Of a stretch of DNA of 64,000 bases, positions 24,320-38,535 are shown one piece after another. The number at the start of each line of letters is the position of its first letter. The stretch's first letter is position 1. Origin of the DNA: Lota lota. Its lineage: Eukaryota > Chordata > Actinopteri > Gadiformes > Lotidae. Both the position numbers and the translations under genes were made by a program. Below the pieces are notes generated by a model. It saw only the letters and a list, made by a program, of their open reading frames with translations, was not told where the DNA came from and did no database searches. The stretch covers positions 2,418,501-2,482,500 of the forward strand of contig JACYXH010000310.1 of the NCBI GenBank assembly GCA_026745465.1, given 5' to 3'.

Positions 24320-26362
24320 GTCCTTGGGCATTGCACACAGATTGATTACCTTTCATGGCTTCGGAGTAATGACAGCCGACCCTGGCTAATTCCTGATGTG
24401 ATGAATACAGAGCAGAGTGACTCAAATCTACTGGGAGACAAACAGTCCTTGGGCTGCTGCCTGAAGTGTCCATCTCCCATTCATTACCGGCCCTCTGATA
24501 ATGTTAAACCTCTTAAACCAAACAGCCGTCACAGAAAACATTAGCAACTGAAATCCGGTGGTGAATAGACTCCTCATTCGGTATGCCCACTTTATCTCAA
24601 ATGTCCCTTTTATTGAGCCTTTCAAGTCCTAATGTATTGGCAGGGCGATGGCTGCTTTCAGAGGATCTAACTCCAGACCCTGTGTTCTCCTGCGACACTT
24701 TTGCACTTTCAAAATACTTTTACATTTTCTTTTTGTGCTATTACACATCGCCATGGTCGTATAGAGCAGCGTCTTAAGCGCATCAAAATGGATCTAAGAA
24801 AAGCATTGAGTTGAGGAGAGTAAATAGAGATATTGTTTCAAAGGAAGCTGCTGTGTGACCACACATTTGCGTATTATTAATATTTCAGGTGGTGAATTAT
24901 GTGTTTACTATCGCAATGTATTGTATGAATTAAAATAAAAAGACATTTGTATAACATTTCCTGTACAATAATTGAGGCACTTTGTTTCAGATTTGCTGGA
25001 TAATGTAATTTCCCCCCCCTCTGTTAAATAGGACTTTATTAATGAGAAGAACTCATGGGAGCAATGTGTTCTAGAAGCTTCCTGCTGGAGACCACGTGGA
25101 TCAGAGTTCTTTTCAAAGGCTTTCCAGCGGCTCTGTGGCAGAATATTCTCTGAGCTAGCACACATATCCCTCTTAGCCATTAGCAGAACAGAAAATAACC
25201 CTTTTGGGAGGACCACCTTCACATTGATTTTCACCCATAATTTCCCGTACATGGCAGGAGAATAGAAAAATGGATAGGTAGTAAAGGGGAAATTGAGGAG
25301 AAGAAAGATGTCTGATTAGATGTGTTTCATATTGTCAAAATGTACAGCAAGCGTGAGTCAAAAACAAAGGGAAAAGTCTGGCCGACAAAAAAAGGCTGAA
25401 TCTGATGACTGGCCAACTAACACCTTTTATACATTAAACTTAAACTTAGCCTTTTGTCCACATGAAATAGGGTTTACCTGATATGAATGTGTGACAGTAA
25501 AGGTTGCAATGTTAACCACCGTATTTAGCCATGTAATAATGGGCCCAGTTGTGCCCACACAAATAGGTGTCTGTCAGCACACACTGCTAGCACCTCTGAA
25601 ACTGCTTATTACTCCTTTCATGTCCTCAGCTCGCACACACAAGAAAAATCCTATCAGCATTTACGGCAAAAAGGTGTCACTCACATTTTGGACGATTACG
25701 ATGCTGTTTTCTTTGTTCATCTTTGTGAGCAGACGGTAGCAAAACGGGCAAAATCTCTCCCATTATCGTCATCATTATTTAAACGCACAGATGGCCAACT
25801 TTAATGACACTCACACTCTCCATTGTTGCCATGGAAAACAGCAATCAATAGAAGGTGAAAGCGCCACTGATAGAGCATAAAAGTACAGTCGGGCATCGGA
25901 GGCGAATAAAGCCCGTCACGACCTCGGCTTCCCGCATGTGTCATGCAGTCCTCTGTGTGACATGACAGATGACATCTTGAGGAGAGGATTCTCTTTAATG
26001 CCTCCCTCGCCCCACCCTCCCACCCCCTTAATGAGGTTTGTTGTCCGCCTGGACATACATTTCAACTAATGGATAGGCTCTCAGAAGCCCAGTCATTTCC
26101 TGCTCCAAGCTCATCAATGTTAAGTAGACATTCAAGCTGCCTATAGGGGGATTCAACCCATTCAAACCAAGCCTATATTTTGTATAATTGTATTTTTTAT
26201 ATGGCTTCTCCCATATCGTAAATAACATTAATAGACCTCAAGCCTGATTTAATAAAGCTGATTTAATTACATGTAAAGGACTGTATTTTCTCTATGAGGC
26301 TTTGCCATTGTGGTGCTCTGCTTTTTATAAAGGGAACATGGTGACTGGTGCTTTTTATTATT

Positions 26363-26578
<216 letters not shown>

Positions 26579-29342
26579 TCTTTCTCTTTCTCTTTCTCTT
26601 TGATTTTCAGCAGTGACTCATATCAGAGCAATGTGTTCACCTATTGTGATGTTGAGGGAAAGGATCCTACCAGCTCAGTCGATAGGCATAATGATGCAAA
26701 ATTCACAGAAAATGTATTTTGTGAGGATTATCTTTTGAGAAAATAAAAATAACGCTACACTAAATCACTTCAATTCATCTTAATAGTGTAAATATATATT
26801 ATGATTTGATGCATACTGTCTATGTATGAAATATAATAATATAATATATATAATATAATATGTATACTGATATAATTTATGTCATGGAATTATATATAAA
26901 GGATTTGCACCGATTGTTTTACACCTCTTTTTTTTTACATATAAATATTCATCCAATTTCACCGTTGCAACATCTTTACTTGTTTTTTTTTTTTACATCT
27001 TTACTCTGTACTTTCAAGTAAAACAGGGCGGCACGAAAGGTAGGGGGAGGATCGCTCAGGAGATAATTGACTGTATGGTGGAAGTATTTACTGCCTAAGC
27101 CTACTGCTCACTTTAACAGAACATCAGACTGCAGTGGCTTTATTATTGGTTGGTATGCTTTCCTGCTCCCACTTTTCGGTGTACAATTCTTTGTGTAATA
27201 TGAGCAACAAAAGTAGTTTATTTTTATGTTGTTGTTAAAACACAACAAAGCATAACCTATTATCTTCATAGTTAACCCTAGCATGACCCTAACCCCCAGA
27301 TCAATCACTCGACATCAGATTGATCAATTGATTTTAGCCAAAAATGTTTGTTTGAATGAATGAATTTGATAAAATCCATAGCAACCAAACCTATTCTTTA
27401 ACGAACCAGTGCATAGGAAAGGAGGTCAAATAATAAAAACTGTTAACTAATAACGAACAGGTTTTGTCATAAGAAAATATTGTCAGGGCCATAACTGCAA
27501 TGGTTGTGGCCATTTTTCTAAATGGAAATGAAAAAAAGATAACACATTTTATCCTGCGTCTACACACACCAATACCAGCCACATTGATTCTTTTTGGCTT
27601 TTTTTTAAGGTGCAGGAGGAAAGGTGTTGATATGTTTTACGAAACGCTAACTTGATCAACGTCACGCATGTCAGCATTAATGTGTTCTTTCAGCTACTAG
27701 CTGCGTTCTGCCTAGCAAGCACATGTTAGCCATTACGCGGAAGCATATAATAACATTAAGCCTGAATGCCGCTCCTTGCATTCATACTGGACTCATCCGA
27801 AAAAGCTGATGTAATGTTTGGTAATCAGTGTGTTCTGTGGTCGGAGAGGTTTGCGTGCGCTACACTTATTGAATGAGTTTCACCAGACAGCGACATAATG
27901 CGTTTTCATATCCATAATCATATTACGGATGTGGTAAGATGGCTGGATGCAGAACGGTCAGCTTCAATTTCACTTCAATTTAAGCAATTGCTTTTTTTTC
28001 TTAAGTTATTACATTATTATTGTATTATCAGCGCTGTGTGAGAGCGAATGGGTTTCCTATCCAGGGCACTCACACACAGAATATTTGCAAAGGTTATATT
28101 TTGTTACAGGGAGTTATCATCATACACCGAGTTTACTTTTGTAATACTCCTCGCTGCTATGTATCTGCTGGTGTATGTTTATCTCAGGGTTTCAGTTCAG
28201 CTGAAGCACTCTCCTGCCTGCCTCATGCCATAATGCTAGTTGTGTAGCATGGCCTTTTATGTTTACTTTGCGCAGATAGCTTTCTGGTGTCACCCTCTGT
28301 CCATCGCTATTAATGTGTCCCCCCCATCACTTACGACCTGCCGAGTACCACAGCTTTTAATTTTAATTTTTTTGGCCGCCTGCGTATCATGCACTAATAA
28401 TAGAGGCTCGAACACGCCTCTTGTTATAAAGTGCCCTTGGGTGGTCCATTCCACTTTGGACGACTCAACACCACCCATCACCCCCACCCCAGCCCCCGGC
28501 TGTCATATGGGCTCTCCTGCGGTACAATTGACTGCGAGACCTGATGAGAGACAGAATCACCCACTGGTCAGTGCTCAGACGGTTCTGCTTAATGGCCGCT
28601 TCACCCAGCAACTGAAAGCCATCTTATGAGGAAGGAGAAGTAGAATAAAACAACTTGTGTGTGTGGGTGTGTGTGTGTAGGTGTGTGTGTACAGTGTTTG
28701 TGTCACTTTGGATAACAGCCTGTATTGTCCCTCTGAGTAGCAGGGAGTCTCTTCCGAGTTAATAGATGGACACTTAGCCCCTGGCCAGCATATTCAGGAA
28801 AACAACAGTCATTTCACTGTAGTAGCATCCATTACAGCTACTCAGCAGCCACAGTGAAGTGACAATAGAGTAGGGTCAATGTTTGCAATTCAAAAAAATA
28901 TGTGGCTATATTATATATGTCCATGGCAGGATCTCTCCTTAGCAACACAATTATTGGATGAGAGACTATCTTTCGATGACAACAGTCCCCTGGGCAACCT
29001 TGAGCTTCTTAGAGTAATGATAAATAAATTATAATTTTCGTAGTCATTGCTATGCCACGAGAACAGGGACTGAAAATAGAAAAAGGGAAGGAAGGCTCTC
29101 TTAATCGTTAGTAAATAATGGCTACTTTCTGCACATTTATTTGTCAGAGTACGTCACGTTGTTGAGTAAATGTGCTATTAAAAGCTGGACCTAATGGCGC
29201 ATGCCCTGGCTAATTACATAGTTAATTGCCTGTGTCTTAGTGAGCTAGTCATTCCCGTGATGTCAGTGGAAATCTATTCACAGGGTAGGTGTACAGTGAG
29301 GGGTCTCATTAGTCTGGTGTGGGTTGTCAATCTCACTCAGAA

Positions 29343-29343
<1 letters not shown>

Positions 29344-29404
<61 letters not shown>

Positions 29405-29415
29405 ACACACACACA
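29344..29415. repeat. (CA)n microsatellite
   Basis: CA run with a single G interruption at 29400. Confidence 0.98.
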
Positions 29416-31215
29416 TCAATTTGACCAGAGAGTTGATATGGGCACATTTATTGACCTATGCAAATGTAGTCCATGGGTGCCATCTACACAGTGCAGCAAA
29501 CTCATCAATGGACCAGAGGAAACATAATCATTCAGCCTATTCAAACTGGTAAATAAATGTTTGATTACATACATTTTTAGGTTGTTAACATCTACATATT
29601 CATATTTAAATAATTCCATTATAACCCAATTTCTTCATAGGGAAGTTTTCTTTTTTTGCAAGTATTTTATTATTTTCAATTTTGCATATTGCATTGCTTT
29701 CTAATAAAATGGAATCTCATTACTTGTCAAATCACGAATGGTCGTTTTGGTCCAGGCAACATAGTGAGATTATCTTAACTCCGGTAAAGTCAGCGCGCCT
29801 CTCTGAACCTTGCCACTGGACGGAAAACATTTCACATTTAAAAAATGACCCCTGACCCCTGCTGATTTTGTAATTTTGCGATCGTTTCTCCAGTCTGTCA
29901 TGGCCCGGATGATATCGCTCTGGTTGCAATGGAAGCTGAAAGCTGCCATGATTATGAAGTGATAGTCTGACAGTCTCATTATTTCACTTTTAACTGCTCT
30001 GGTTGGCTGCGGCTGACAATCGCTTGACATGCAGCAAAGCTTTTGGGAGATAAGCAGTGCCAACTTTGTGTTTGTAAATCCTACTTAAGTTATGCGATAA
30101 ACTCTTTGTCTTCGAGGTAGGTATTCTGAATGAATGAAAACATATTTTGATGAGTCGATCATGCGTTACAATAGAGCTTTCAGTGATGACAGACAAGAGA
30201 GAATATAACATTGAAATGAGACAAAGGAATGCAATGTAATGTTCTCAAGCATTGTGTCTTATTGCTGGGTACAATGTCAACACATTTCACAGTGTATCTC
30301 CACTGGGAGTTTATCCCTTACATCAAACCAGGACATATGTATTGCTTGTGACTGTAACCACTTACTTCAACCACTTGATAAGCTTATTTGTTTATCTCCC
30401 TGAGCTGAAAACGCTGTTGTCAGCTAAAGTCATCCTGGGGTCCACTCATAATAACTAAGACATTTAATACAATTAAATTCACAGAAATGTATGTCACATG
30501 AAGACAAAATACCGTAAACACATTCAGATACCTTCCAACACAGAAGAAGAATCAAATGTTATTTTACAATAACCCGACTTACAAAGAGATAATGATGACT
30601 AATATCCTTAAAAGTAGGACTTCAGATACCACTTAAAAGATACCTTGTAAGTAACTTCACAGATATTAGCTGGGATATTATTCCACAATTAAACAAGCCA
30701 GACCGACAGAGGAAGACCATTGGATGTTATTTATTAGAGTTAATTGTTCTTAATGTTTTACCTTGGTGTCTGCAATACATAACAAAACAAAACAAAACAA
30801 ACAATTATTGCAAATCCTCTGTTCAGAGCATGAGTAGAACATTCTAAATTGCGGAATAAAATGCTGAATGACAAAGAATACAGAGAGATCAATCGATCTC
30901 ATGGGGTCCACGACAAAAATCTTTAATTTGGAATTAATCTGTCTCATGTTAACTTGACTATGTTGTTTTTCCCAGTAATTATATTTCCTCTATTGTGAAA
31001 TTGCCTATTTGTCCATTCTATTTATCTTACAAAAAAAGATACAATGGTTAAATGAAATATATACAGTCATAGAACAAGAAGAATCCTGACATCTAATTCA
31101 TCTTTATCTGTGACTAATGACACAATTTGTCCTCTATTCCCCTCCTCTATACTCCTCATCGTTATTTTATTTTTTTAATCTCTCCCTTAAGGCAACATGA
31201 GTGTGAGTTTACAGT

Positions 31216-31243
31216 TGTGTGTGTGTGTGTGTGTGTGCGTGTG

Positions 31244-31278
<35 letters not shown>

Positions 31279-31279
31279 A
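31216..31279. repeat. (GT)n microsatellite
   Basis: GT run with one CG and one TTT interruption. Confidence 0.97.
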
Positions 31280-32759
31280 TGAAAATCTATATTACTATGC
31301 TCCAGCAGTCAATTGCCCTCAGTGGTTTAAGTTGCATCAGTGATGTTCAATAACTTTGCCTATAGCCCCCCACCTGATGGAATTGTATTATTTTCTCTGG
31401 CTACCCCAAGTGGTCAGCAACAGCTTGCAAGACCATCAGAGATATTACATGCTGTGATTGCTCCGGGCCAGAGGACCGGCCTCTGTCTCCCAGACTCCAT
31501 ACACTCCTCCCCCTTAACCCTTACCCATCTAGCACTTTCACTTTCACTTTACCTCCAGCTTCTCTCTCAATGCTGACATAACCCCGCCCCTCCTTCTTTT
31601 TCAATGTATTCTCTGATATTCTTAGGGTATAGGGGGAAAGAGACGGAGCGAGGTAGAGAAGTGGTGGCTTTGGTTCATGGGGGGGGCTTATAAACCAATT
31701 TATCTGTAGAAAAAAAATCAATCCATCAGGGGCTGCCACTGAGAGGAGAAGAAAATTAAACAATTACTGCTGCACGGCTGAATGGAGGACTGGGTGCCAC
31801 GATGGGTCCGGCACAATCATTTAACAAGCTGTAGTTTAATATTCCACACGTGTGGTCCAATGTCAGGCCATAGATAACCTTTTAAAAGACCAATTTATTT
31901 TACACAATCATTGGGTGGTCCACTCACTTAGCTAAATGAGCAACTTAGAGGCACCCTATGGTCCGTGGGCTCCTGAAGTTCTGGACGCGACGAGCATTGT
32001 CTGGCATGCTGATGAAGGGTTCCTCTGTAACTATTTAAACCATTCTAAATTGAAAAAGTTATATTGGAATACTGGCAAGAGGTTTTCCCAAATATAATTA
32101 CTTTGCCAATGAATATATAAACACGAGAGTAATGCTAAGCTGACATGAAATTGTAGGAAAGCAAATAAAGCAGTGTGTGGATTTATCCATTCTAATGTAA
32201 AATGTCTGATTTCACTGTATATGCTAAATCGCTGGTAGCACAACGGGGACACAATGATTCCATTTATACATAAATATTCACCCGTGACCTGGGAGGTGCG
32301 TTCATCTTGTGATGTTCGATGAAAGTGCTATCTTTCTTTGAACATCATTTAGCAGAGACTTGTGTCTGTAGGAATTTCTGCTGGAGACTCAGAACAGTCA
32401 AAGCACATAATCAATAATGGGGAATTTAAGAGCTGCAGGCCATGTTTCTAAATTCAAACTGAATTAACAGTGTAGTACAGGTGTGGGAATAAAGTATTTT
32501 TTGGTTTTTGTATTTTGTCTTGCTTTTAATACAATACTGCTCTATGTTTAAGGAGCACCCAGAATAGTTAAGATAGTAAAGTTAAGTTGTCTCAAAAGGG
32601 AAATGGCTTTGGACACAGTGCACTGCAAGTACCACATTCCATACTCTTGGAATGGAATCTTATTTTTTACTATCTCTGTTTCTCTGTAAAAAAAAAAAAA
32701 ACATAACAATAAAAAGAAAAAGGTTATAATAAAAAATATTGTTTTGGGAGAACTGAGTC

Positions 32760-33660
32760 TTCAGGTGTTTTTTGAAAGGTCTGAAGGGTTTACGCAGACG
32801 GTACATTGCGGCGCATAATTATTGAGGAAGACGGTTGAGCCTGTGTTTCGACTCAGAACGCTACTCACTGCAGAGAGAAGGTTGGGCCTATTAACCGATA
32901 TGATGCGGGTGGATGCGGATCCAGTGGCTGCCCTGAAAGCAGTCATCAAGGATCTGGTGCATGAACCAAATGCCTCGATACGACTACAGGAAGCCACTAG
33001 AGCACAATGAGGACGAGGCACGCTTCGGTTGGTTGAAGGCCACATGCGCTGCTCCAGTTTGAATCATTTGTAGGAGTTTGACGATGCACACTGGCACACC
33101 AGCCGGCCGAGCACTGGACAGTAGAGATGGCAGTGAGATGACGTGTGCCCGGCCAGGGGGGACTCTACTGTAGTAGGCCTGCAGCAGACAGTGCAGGTAC
33201 TGTCTGATGTTCTTGAGGATTTACTAAAGGGAATCTTAAGTATGATCCGCAGACAGATGCAATATGGTCTGTAAAAGTCCGCTTGTTTTCCATCCTTACT
33301 CAAGGATTTGCAGATTCAAGGAAATGCTGGCATGGCTGATTCCTCAGACAAATAAAAATGAAATAATTAATATAAAGAAATCCGTATCCATTTAGTGTGC
33401 ATACCAGACTTGGATGGTACTAATGATAATGAGCCAGACAGGTATGCTGTGTTGGACTGATGGACCTTACAGGGTTAAGTTGAAGGTGGCTGGGTGCCCT
33501 GCAGATAGAGATGCCTGTGTGGCATGCTGCGATAACTGTGGAGTAGAACTGTGTAGCATCAGCATAGCAACAGCACATCCCATATGAGGATGCATGAGGA
33601 GAAGAGGGCCCAACATTGATTCCTATGGATCACCGCTCTTCACTAGAAGTGACCGGGACT
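32760..33660 (-). mobile_element. Old, degenerate L2/CR1-like LINE fragment
   Basis: The plus strand reads as the reverse complement of a teleost LINE ORF2 3' half. Landmarks are AGGTGTTTTTTGAAAGG at the element's 3' side, GGTTGGTTGAAGGCCACATG, TTTGAATCATTTGTAGGAG, TTAAGTTGAAGGTGGCTGGG, and finally CATCAGCATAGCA and GAGAAGAGGGCCCAACATTG. The last two are the decayed codings of the reverse-transcriptase YADD box and of the GxPQGSxLGPLLF box. No frame is open across it. It has the same family layout and strand as the copy at 44.57-45.79 kb. Confidence 0.7.
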
Positions 33661-34407
33661 CTTCAGCCATCCACAATACCCTGAATAATCTACTGTAGAA
33701 ATTAGGACCCTGGGATGTCTTGTGATGGCAAATAATGTAAATGTTTATGTTGGTCCACTCTATATACTACTCATACTAACAAAACCTTGTTTATTTCTGC
33801 ATCATGAATAAGGAATGGTTTTTACAGCAATAATTCTGGAGAATTCTAACTCTACTGATAGGATTTGTCAGGGATTTATGAAGATCAAAATTGAATATGG
33901 TTTAATACATGCACATGGAGAGAGGTCAACATTCAGTAAGACATCATGCAGTACTTTCAGGTGCTATTTGGGCAAAATGTTGTGAGCATCAAGGTCGGAA
34001 CATTGTTATTAGCTCTGGGAATGGAACAAGGATATCCTGGGTGACACAGCGGTTAGGGGCATTTATGTGGAGATGGAACCCTCATTTTGATATGATCATA
34101 TGCGCGGTGTGTTTCAACACATGACAGAACAGGGTTATATGTAAATAGAATGTATGTAATTATTGAGTATATTTATAGAAGTAATCTGTAGAATACAAGA
34201 TGGAAATGTAAGGCTAATGATGATTATTCTTACACATGCATATGACTACTCTAGACGAAATGTGGCTGTGTGGCTTTAACAGTTTTTAGTCAAATGTTTT
34301 GGACTTTTTGTTCAAACACAAACAATGTAATGAAAACAATACAAAGCCAATTGTTAAAAAATATAACCATGAGTGACACAGGTCAGGTGAAATGAATAAG
34401 GATATAA

Positions 34408-34474
34408 GTGTGTGCGTGTGTGTGTGCGTGTGCGTGTGTGTGCGCGCGTGTGTGTGTGTGCACGTGTGTGTGTA
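34408..34474. repeat. (GT)n microsatellite with CG interruptions
   Basis: TG/CG alternating run, including TGCGCGCGTG; potentially Z-DNA forming. Confidence 0.95.
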
Positions 34475-35122
34475 TGCTGGTGTTTGTGGGGAAGTGATGG
34501 TGAGGGAGAGAGTTTTCTGGTTCTCTGCAAAAACAAGACACTTTCAGACGCTCAAGGCTACTGAGGTCAAGTGTCATCCCATTTCCCCACATTTTTATTA
34601 TTTCTTGTTGCACAACTACAGACGGCAGATAACATTCATATCCAAAAGCAGATAAACCGGCTGCACCATGAGAGTCAGCCAAGATTAAATAGAACCAGGG
34701 CCGATAATAGAGTTAAAACGGCTCTGAAAAGACATAATCCAGACTATAGGGATTTAAGTAACAACAGACAACTCTCACCAGAGATTAGCTGGCTACAAAG
34801 TAAAAAGTTTACGCCAAGCATCGCTGTACATCTTGGTAAAAGTTTGATCAATCTCATTAAATAGCCACTCTTATATGTTTGTCAACCCATCATTCTGCAT
34901 AGCTCCACCAACCTCTAGACTAGCTCTGTCTCTCTGTACCTCTGTGAGAGGCTGTTACGCGTTTTGCTAGGGTTACTACTGTGTTGTACCTCGTCCTGTC
35001 AATACATGTTCAACATCACCTGAGCTGTTAAAGTGAAGACATATTTGCAGAACCGGGCAAAACTGGAGTTTGACTGATTTACTACATTGATTAATTAATC
35101 ATTTCATTCTACCTACCTACTT

Positions 35123-35207
35123 GTCTGTCTGTCTGTCTGTCTTTTTTTATATGTGTATCCTATCTATCTATCTAGACATCTGTCTATCCTATCTGTCTAT
35201 CTATCCA

Positions 35208-35261
<54 letters not shown>
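35123..35261. repeat. (CTGT)n, (TATC)n and (CT)n microsatellite cluster
   Basis: CTGT units at 35123-35142, TATC-type units at 35159-35206 and a CT run at 35211-35261. Confidence 0.93.
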
Positions 35262-35264
<3 letters not shown>

Positions 35265-35442
35265 ATATATATGTGTGTTTCCCATCTGGAGTTCTCTCTA
35301 TCCTTTCTCTTTTTCCATAAACAGTCACCCTAGGAACCCCCCCTCTGGATTCCACAGCACCACCACTGGAGGGACATGACTGAACAAGCAGCTAACATGG
35401 TGTCAGAGGTAATTTAATAACACTGGGATAGGGACAGGGTTG

Positions 35443-35461
35443 ATGGGGGGGGGGGGGGGGG
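35443..35461. repeat. G homopolymer run
   Basis: About 19 consecutive G. Confidence 0.95.
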
Positions 35462-35522
35462 CTTGCTCTGTTCATCACCTACGGCTTCCTCTCATCCTGA
35501 TACATAACTTTATGTTTGTGCA

Positions 35523-35566
35523 CCAGCACACGCACGCACCAATGCACACACGCACACACACACACA

Positions 35567-35636
<70 letters not shown>

Positions 35637-35690
35637 TTCACACACTGAACACACAAAAACACACACCCACCCACACAAACACATACACAT
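35523..35690. repeat. (CA)n microsatellite with variants
   Basis: CA-rich, perfect core about 35571-35630. Confidence 0.96.
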
Positions 35691-37069
35691 GTGAGCCCAA
35701 TAGAGGATCAAGCACATGTATACGTATATAATAAGTTAAGTGTTATTGAAAAGAGGGTATGATCACCAATGGGGAAGGCTCAGACTTGAAAGAGAAAATC
35801 GGTTTCTTTGGTCCCTCTTCGAAGTAATAGCCTAGCAGTAGCAGCACAAGTACTCAACCTCATGTATTTCTCTCTTTGATTATTCCACCAGAATGTCACC
35901 AACTTCAACCCATCTTACTTTAATACATAATTTTACCTTCTGGCGAAACGTATTAATTACACCCAGATGTACTGTTACTTGTACGAACTGACCGAACAGA
36001 TGAATTAATGAATAGATAATTACTGATTCATACTGTGCCTGTCGCCTATGTTCCAATATATGTTGTTCGATTCTAAGTTTTACCCAACGATGTCGCAGTT
36101 AGCTAAAAAAGGAATGGATTTGATCCAACGACTTTAATTGTCCTTTCTTGCCATCTAGTGTTTCATATTAAAATTGCATGTTGGTATTCAGACGTCATCT
36201 GTTATTTCTACATAAGGAATCACACCGTTTACAATTATGAGCAATATAATAATGATTAGAATAAAAATATTTATAATAATATATTCATAAATTCCTAATC
36301 ATTGACCTTAGATATAGGACACATTTAATACCTTTACAAAAGAAAAAGAGAAACTCGAGTTCAAAGTGAAGTGGTGCGCACAACAAAACTCTATGGATGA
36401 AAGGGGGACATCTGCTGGAAAGAATTAACAACTACACTTTGGCAAGGGCAGGACTACAAATAAAGTATGATTTAAGAGAGTGATTTGTCTTCCAATTAAT
36501 GGTGACATATGCAACTGATCCATCAATATGCCCGAAACATAGGCCTACAATATATAAACGCATGTTCATCCCAAAAGTGCTTTAACAACTGCGTTATTAT
36601 GGATGCGGGATTACACAGAATGATAGTATGTCCATCACTCACAGTAATCACTTATAGATAATAATATTGACAGAAAGTATTTTATGAGCATAAATGATTG
36701 TGTTCTTATTTTTATTAACGTTATTTTGTATTAATTATTATTCATGCTATTATTATTTTTAATGTAACAAATAGTTCTGATTTGATTTACTGTTCCCAGA
36801 CAGACCCAAGTGGAGCAGACAGACAATCAAACAGACAGACAGACAGTGTCTGCACCTCAATGAATACAACAAGCATACCTAGTTAGTATTAGTGATACAT
36901 CCCTCTGCAGTTAGTGACTCAAACTGTCTGTTTACTATGCATGTCATAGGAACGGCATTTTACTGTATTGTCAACATCTACAGCTACTGCCAAGTTTGCT
37001 TCTTCAATCTTTCTTTGACAATACTATCATAGTGGCAGGGATGTTGTGTGTCTGCTAATGGCAGCCTGC

Positions 37070-37114
37070 TAGTGTGTGTGTGTGTGTGTGTGTGTCTTTG
37101 TGTGTGTCTTTGTC

Positions 37115-37178
<64 letters not shown>

Positions 37179-37187
37179 TGTGTGTGG
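37070..37187. repeat. (GT)n microsatellite with CTTT interruptions
   Basis: GT run about 118 bp long, three CTTT interruptions in its left third. Confidence 0.97.
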
Positions 37188-38315
37188 TATAATGTTGAGC
37201 ATCAACATGTGTTTCTCATGTCTGGTGCGGCTGACTCACTGGCCCATTCATCTCAGCAGTCCTATTAAATAAACACACCCAGCATGTTGCGGCCCTCTCT
37301 CCCACGTCTGCCTGCTGCTCCGCTTTCCCGTCCCTGGGCCTGTAGGTGCCAGGAGGGGGCGGAGCTGGGGGAGAAACGGTACATCATGGATAGACTCAGA
37401 ACAATGAGGTAATCCATAAAGGTGGGTGAGTCACCGCATAACATAACAAAGATCAATGCATGTGCACATGGCACCCATTCAAAGAGGGATGAGGTTATGT
37501 TCACACCTGAGCAGGAAATAAATAGGGCACCTCCAATTAAAGCAATTATGCTTAAAGTACTTTTCGTGTTAGAAACACATGTTCAATATCCATACTGTGT
37601 TTGTTGGTACACAGTATAGATATTGGTTTTTCGGTTTGGTTTAAAAAAATGTACTTACTTTAATTCACCCCGAGAATTAATGTGCGTACAGGTGTGTGAG
37701 TCGGTATTGATAAACATTTGTTATTATTTGAAGATTAATTTCTTTAGGATAATGCTTTAATGAATAACTTCAGTTTAGTCCTAGGAATTCTAGGAATTAG
37801 GGCATTTAGTGGGGGGACGGGACGGACATACAGGACATTGGTGATCTGATTATTATATCTTATAAATCATGGGTTTTATCTGTTATCGGAGAAATTGTAG
37901 TTTGGTCCTTTGAATCCTTCCACATACTTTTTTTTCGAACTATCAGTTTGGATGAAGCCCGAATAAAAGCGGATAACTTAATTTTAGGAAAAAAGAGTGT
38001 CTGGGCATTTTCAGGGGGGCTGAGATTAAAAACTGGTTTAAAACCGCCCCTGGTCCTCTCAAAGAGAAAAAAAGAAGTCATCCATGTTTTCTGTTTAAAC
38101 ACCGTTCTGTCATTTTTCCATTGTTATTATCATCACCATCCCCTTGTCCTGGTCTGGTGCAGTCTTGGGGGTCTCAGGCTCATACTGATTGTCTTGCAGG
38201 TGTGTTTTTAGTGCCATGGAGGGCGGAGAGAGAGACGTTCCGTCAGGACCGTTGTCACTCACACTCCTTTAGGATGGGTGAGTCAAGGCTTTCCAATGAT
38301 TCATGTCTGTGGGAG

Positions 38316-38318
<3 letters not shown>

Positions 38319-38411
<93 letters not shown>

Positions 38412-38535
38412 AGAGAAAGAGAGAGAGAGAGACAGAGCGAGAGGGCAAGAAAAAGAGATAGAGATAGACAGACAGAGAGAGAAAGAGAGAGAGGGAGCGA
38501 GAAAGAGAAGGAGAGAGCGAAAGAGAGAGAGAGAG
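38319..38535. repeat. (GA)n microsatellite and purine tract
   Basis: Perfect GA for about 85 bp, then GA with AAAGAGAAA, CGAG and ACAG variants. Long frames through it are (RE)n repeat translations, not genes. A short (CA)n follows at 38858-38884. Confidence 0.97.
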
